The notes under the pieces: generated by a model | The model's input: the letters and a program-made list of their open reading frames with translations, nothing else | What the model was told of the DNA's origin: nothing | The model's database searches: none | From: Pipra filicauda | Lineage: Eukaryota; Chordata; Aves; Passeriformes; Pipridae | DNA length: 64,000 nt | Reading direction: 5' to 3' | NCBI RefSeq assembly: GCF_003945595.2 | Contig: NW_024104452.1 | Coordinates: 744,001 to 808,000, forward strand | Made by a program: the position numbers and the translations under genes | Shown: piece after piece, positions 62,701 through 64,000 of the stretch | How the letters are laid out: each line of letters begins with the position of its first letter | Position numbering within the stretch: the stretch's first letter is position 1

Positions 62701-64000
62701 GGAATAAAATTCCAATGCACTGGCATTTGATATGGCTCTAGGATAAGGACACGAGGTCAAGTACAACATGAGATACACAATTCCTGCAGACAATCAGTTC
62801 AGAATACTTTGGGAAATAAAAGTGTTCTTTTTCTTAGTTATAAGGCCTTTGGTTATAGCAGTTTACTACTTTGATTGTATATACCTTATGCTTGTTTGTT
62901 TTTTACAGTTCCTGTTTATATTACTTGGTTTCTTTGGGTTCATACAGCTAAATTCATGTGCAGATAAAATGGGAAAGTACTGTTTTATCAGTCTTCTGCA
63001 TGTGTTATTTTGAAATGAAGCTACAAAATTGTTACTGATTTCTTTTCTCCATAAATTCCTTGATAGAAATTCTTGGCTTTTTTAGGTCTGATACCCAAGC
63101 TGATTTTAACTTTGCTTCTGTATATGTGCCTAACTTGAAGAATTCTCATGTTTGGAAATAAAATTGGAAAATAATCTGTCCACATTGGTAAAAAGAGTGA
63201 AATGAGGTTAAAATTTTGAGCAATATACTGAGTAGTTACTGAATACTGAGGAATATAAAAGGTTATTTACTATTATAACACATTATGCATTTGTCTCTGT
63301 CTAAGATAAATTCAGAGTTTAAACTCTAGTTGAACGCCAAAGTTTTAAGGATGTACCTATCATGTTTGTTAACGGTAGAGTGTAGGCAGTTTAGAATTAT
63401 ACCTTTTCCATCCATTTGTTCCACACAAAACAGTCAATAAATGAGCGTAGAAGAAAGTGCTATAGAGAGACTTGAAGTGAATACTGAGGTAAAAATACAG
63501 TGTAGATACAGATATGTACATGAAGGAAAATAAACCCTCTTTTTAATAGAAAGCAACCAAAAAAATACAGGTTTTGTGTTCTGTTGTGCAGTTGCTGTAT
63601 GCCCACCAGACAAGCACAATCCCGAAATCTTTACCTCCGAAAACCATGATGAAAGGCAAACAAAAATGCATTTCCAAATATTTTTTTACTGGAGGTGAGA
63701 ACAGAGATAAATTTAATGTTATCACCTCATTGCATTACTCAAAAACTGCACTTCTCATATAAAAATCACAGAGAAATTTGAAAATATTTAATGAAGTAAC
63801 CAGCAGACACCCCTTGCAAAGCAGAAAATGCAGCTTAATGACAGACAGTAAAGTTAAATTGTTAACCAGAGCACAACGGAAATGTTAACACTTCTTTACT
63901 GGGTAAATATCAGAAATTCCCCCAATACTCAGATAAATATTTTAATTTTGGGGTTTTTTGGTCTATTACATAAGATATGATTATATACCACAGTACTGAC
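59791..64000. other. unique AT-rich non-coding DNA
   Basis: No gene, RNA gene or assigned repeat to the window end. Frames of up to 111 codons (62292-62627, minus) show no domain. Confidence 0.55.

Noticed and set aside
1..64000. CRISPR arrays, tRNA genes, bacterial operons or ribosome-binding sites
   Set aside because: None seen. Composition and retroelements are those of a vertebrate nuclear genome.

Overview
This window looks like bird nuclear DNA that is gene-poor. It could be an intergenic desert or the inside of one very large intron. The evidence is overall AT-rich, CpG-poor sequence without operons or long coding frames, at least six recognisable CR1 LINE copies (the dominant avian retrotransposon), and LTRs of avian endogenous-retrovirus type. 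The LTR families resemble ones I associate with Neoaves, possibly songbirds, but the species cannot be fixed from this sequence. I find no protein-coding gene, tRNA, rRNA, CRISPR array or operon that I can support. Nearly all open frames are chance frames or decayed retrotransposon frames.

Layout. 1-1475: antisense CR1, endonuclease to reverse-transcriptase part of ORF2, cut by the window edge. 1476-9090: unique AT-rich DNA with a doubtful CR1 scrap near 8.3 kb. 9091-9535: old antisense CR1 3' end. 9536-11240: unique, with a perfect 22-bp palindrome. 11242 to about 11920: antisense retroviral LTR with clear TATA box, R hairpin and poly(A) signal. 11973-12946: sense-strand LTR flanked by GTAT, with a CR1 tail inserted in it. 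12951-14540: unique. 14541-15876: antisense CR1 with decayed ORF2. 15877-35681: about 20 kb of unique AT-rich DNA. 35687-36903: a complete solo LTR with a perfect CTTGG target duplication. 37354-37715: antisense CR1 3' end. 40476 to about 40945: antisense LTR. 41667-42230: an unexplained 187-codon minus-strand frame. 42965-43270: LTR 3' fragment. 45.6-46.0 kb: a short GC-raised patch with a 113-codon frame. 46226-46590: sense CR1 3' end, followed by a degenerate 194-bp tandem duplication. 56112-56342: an ancient MIR-like amniote interspersed repeat. The remainder to 64000 is unique.

The sequence records successive retrotransposition rather than cooperating genes. The nested CR1-in-LTR and the intact target duplications give relative ages. 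Three LTRs share the same terminal module of about 90 bp, which suggests related families. Unique stretches with retained CpGs near 29 kb and 58-60 kb are the best guesses for conserved regulatory DNA, but only a cross-species alignment can decide that.
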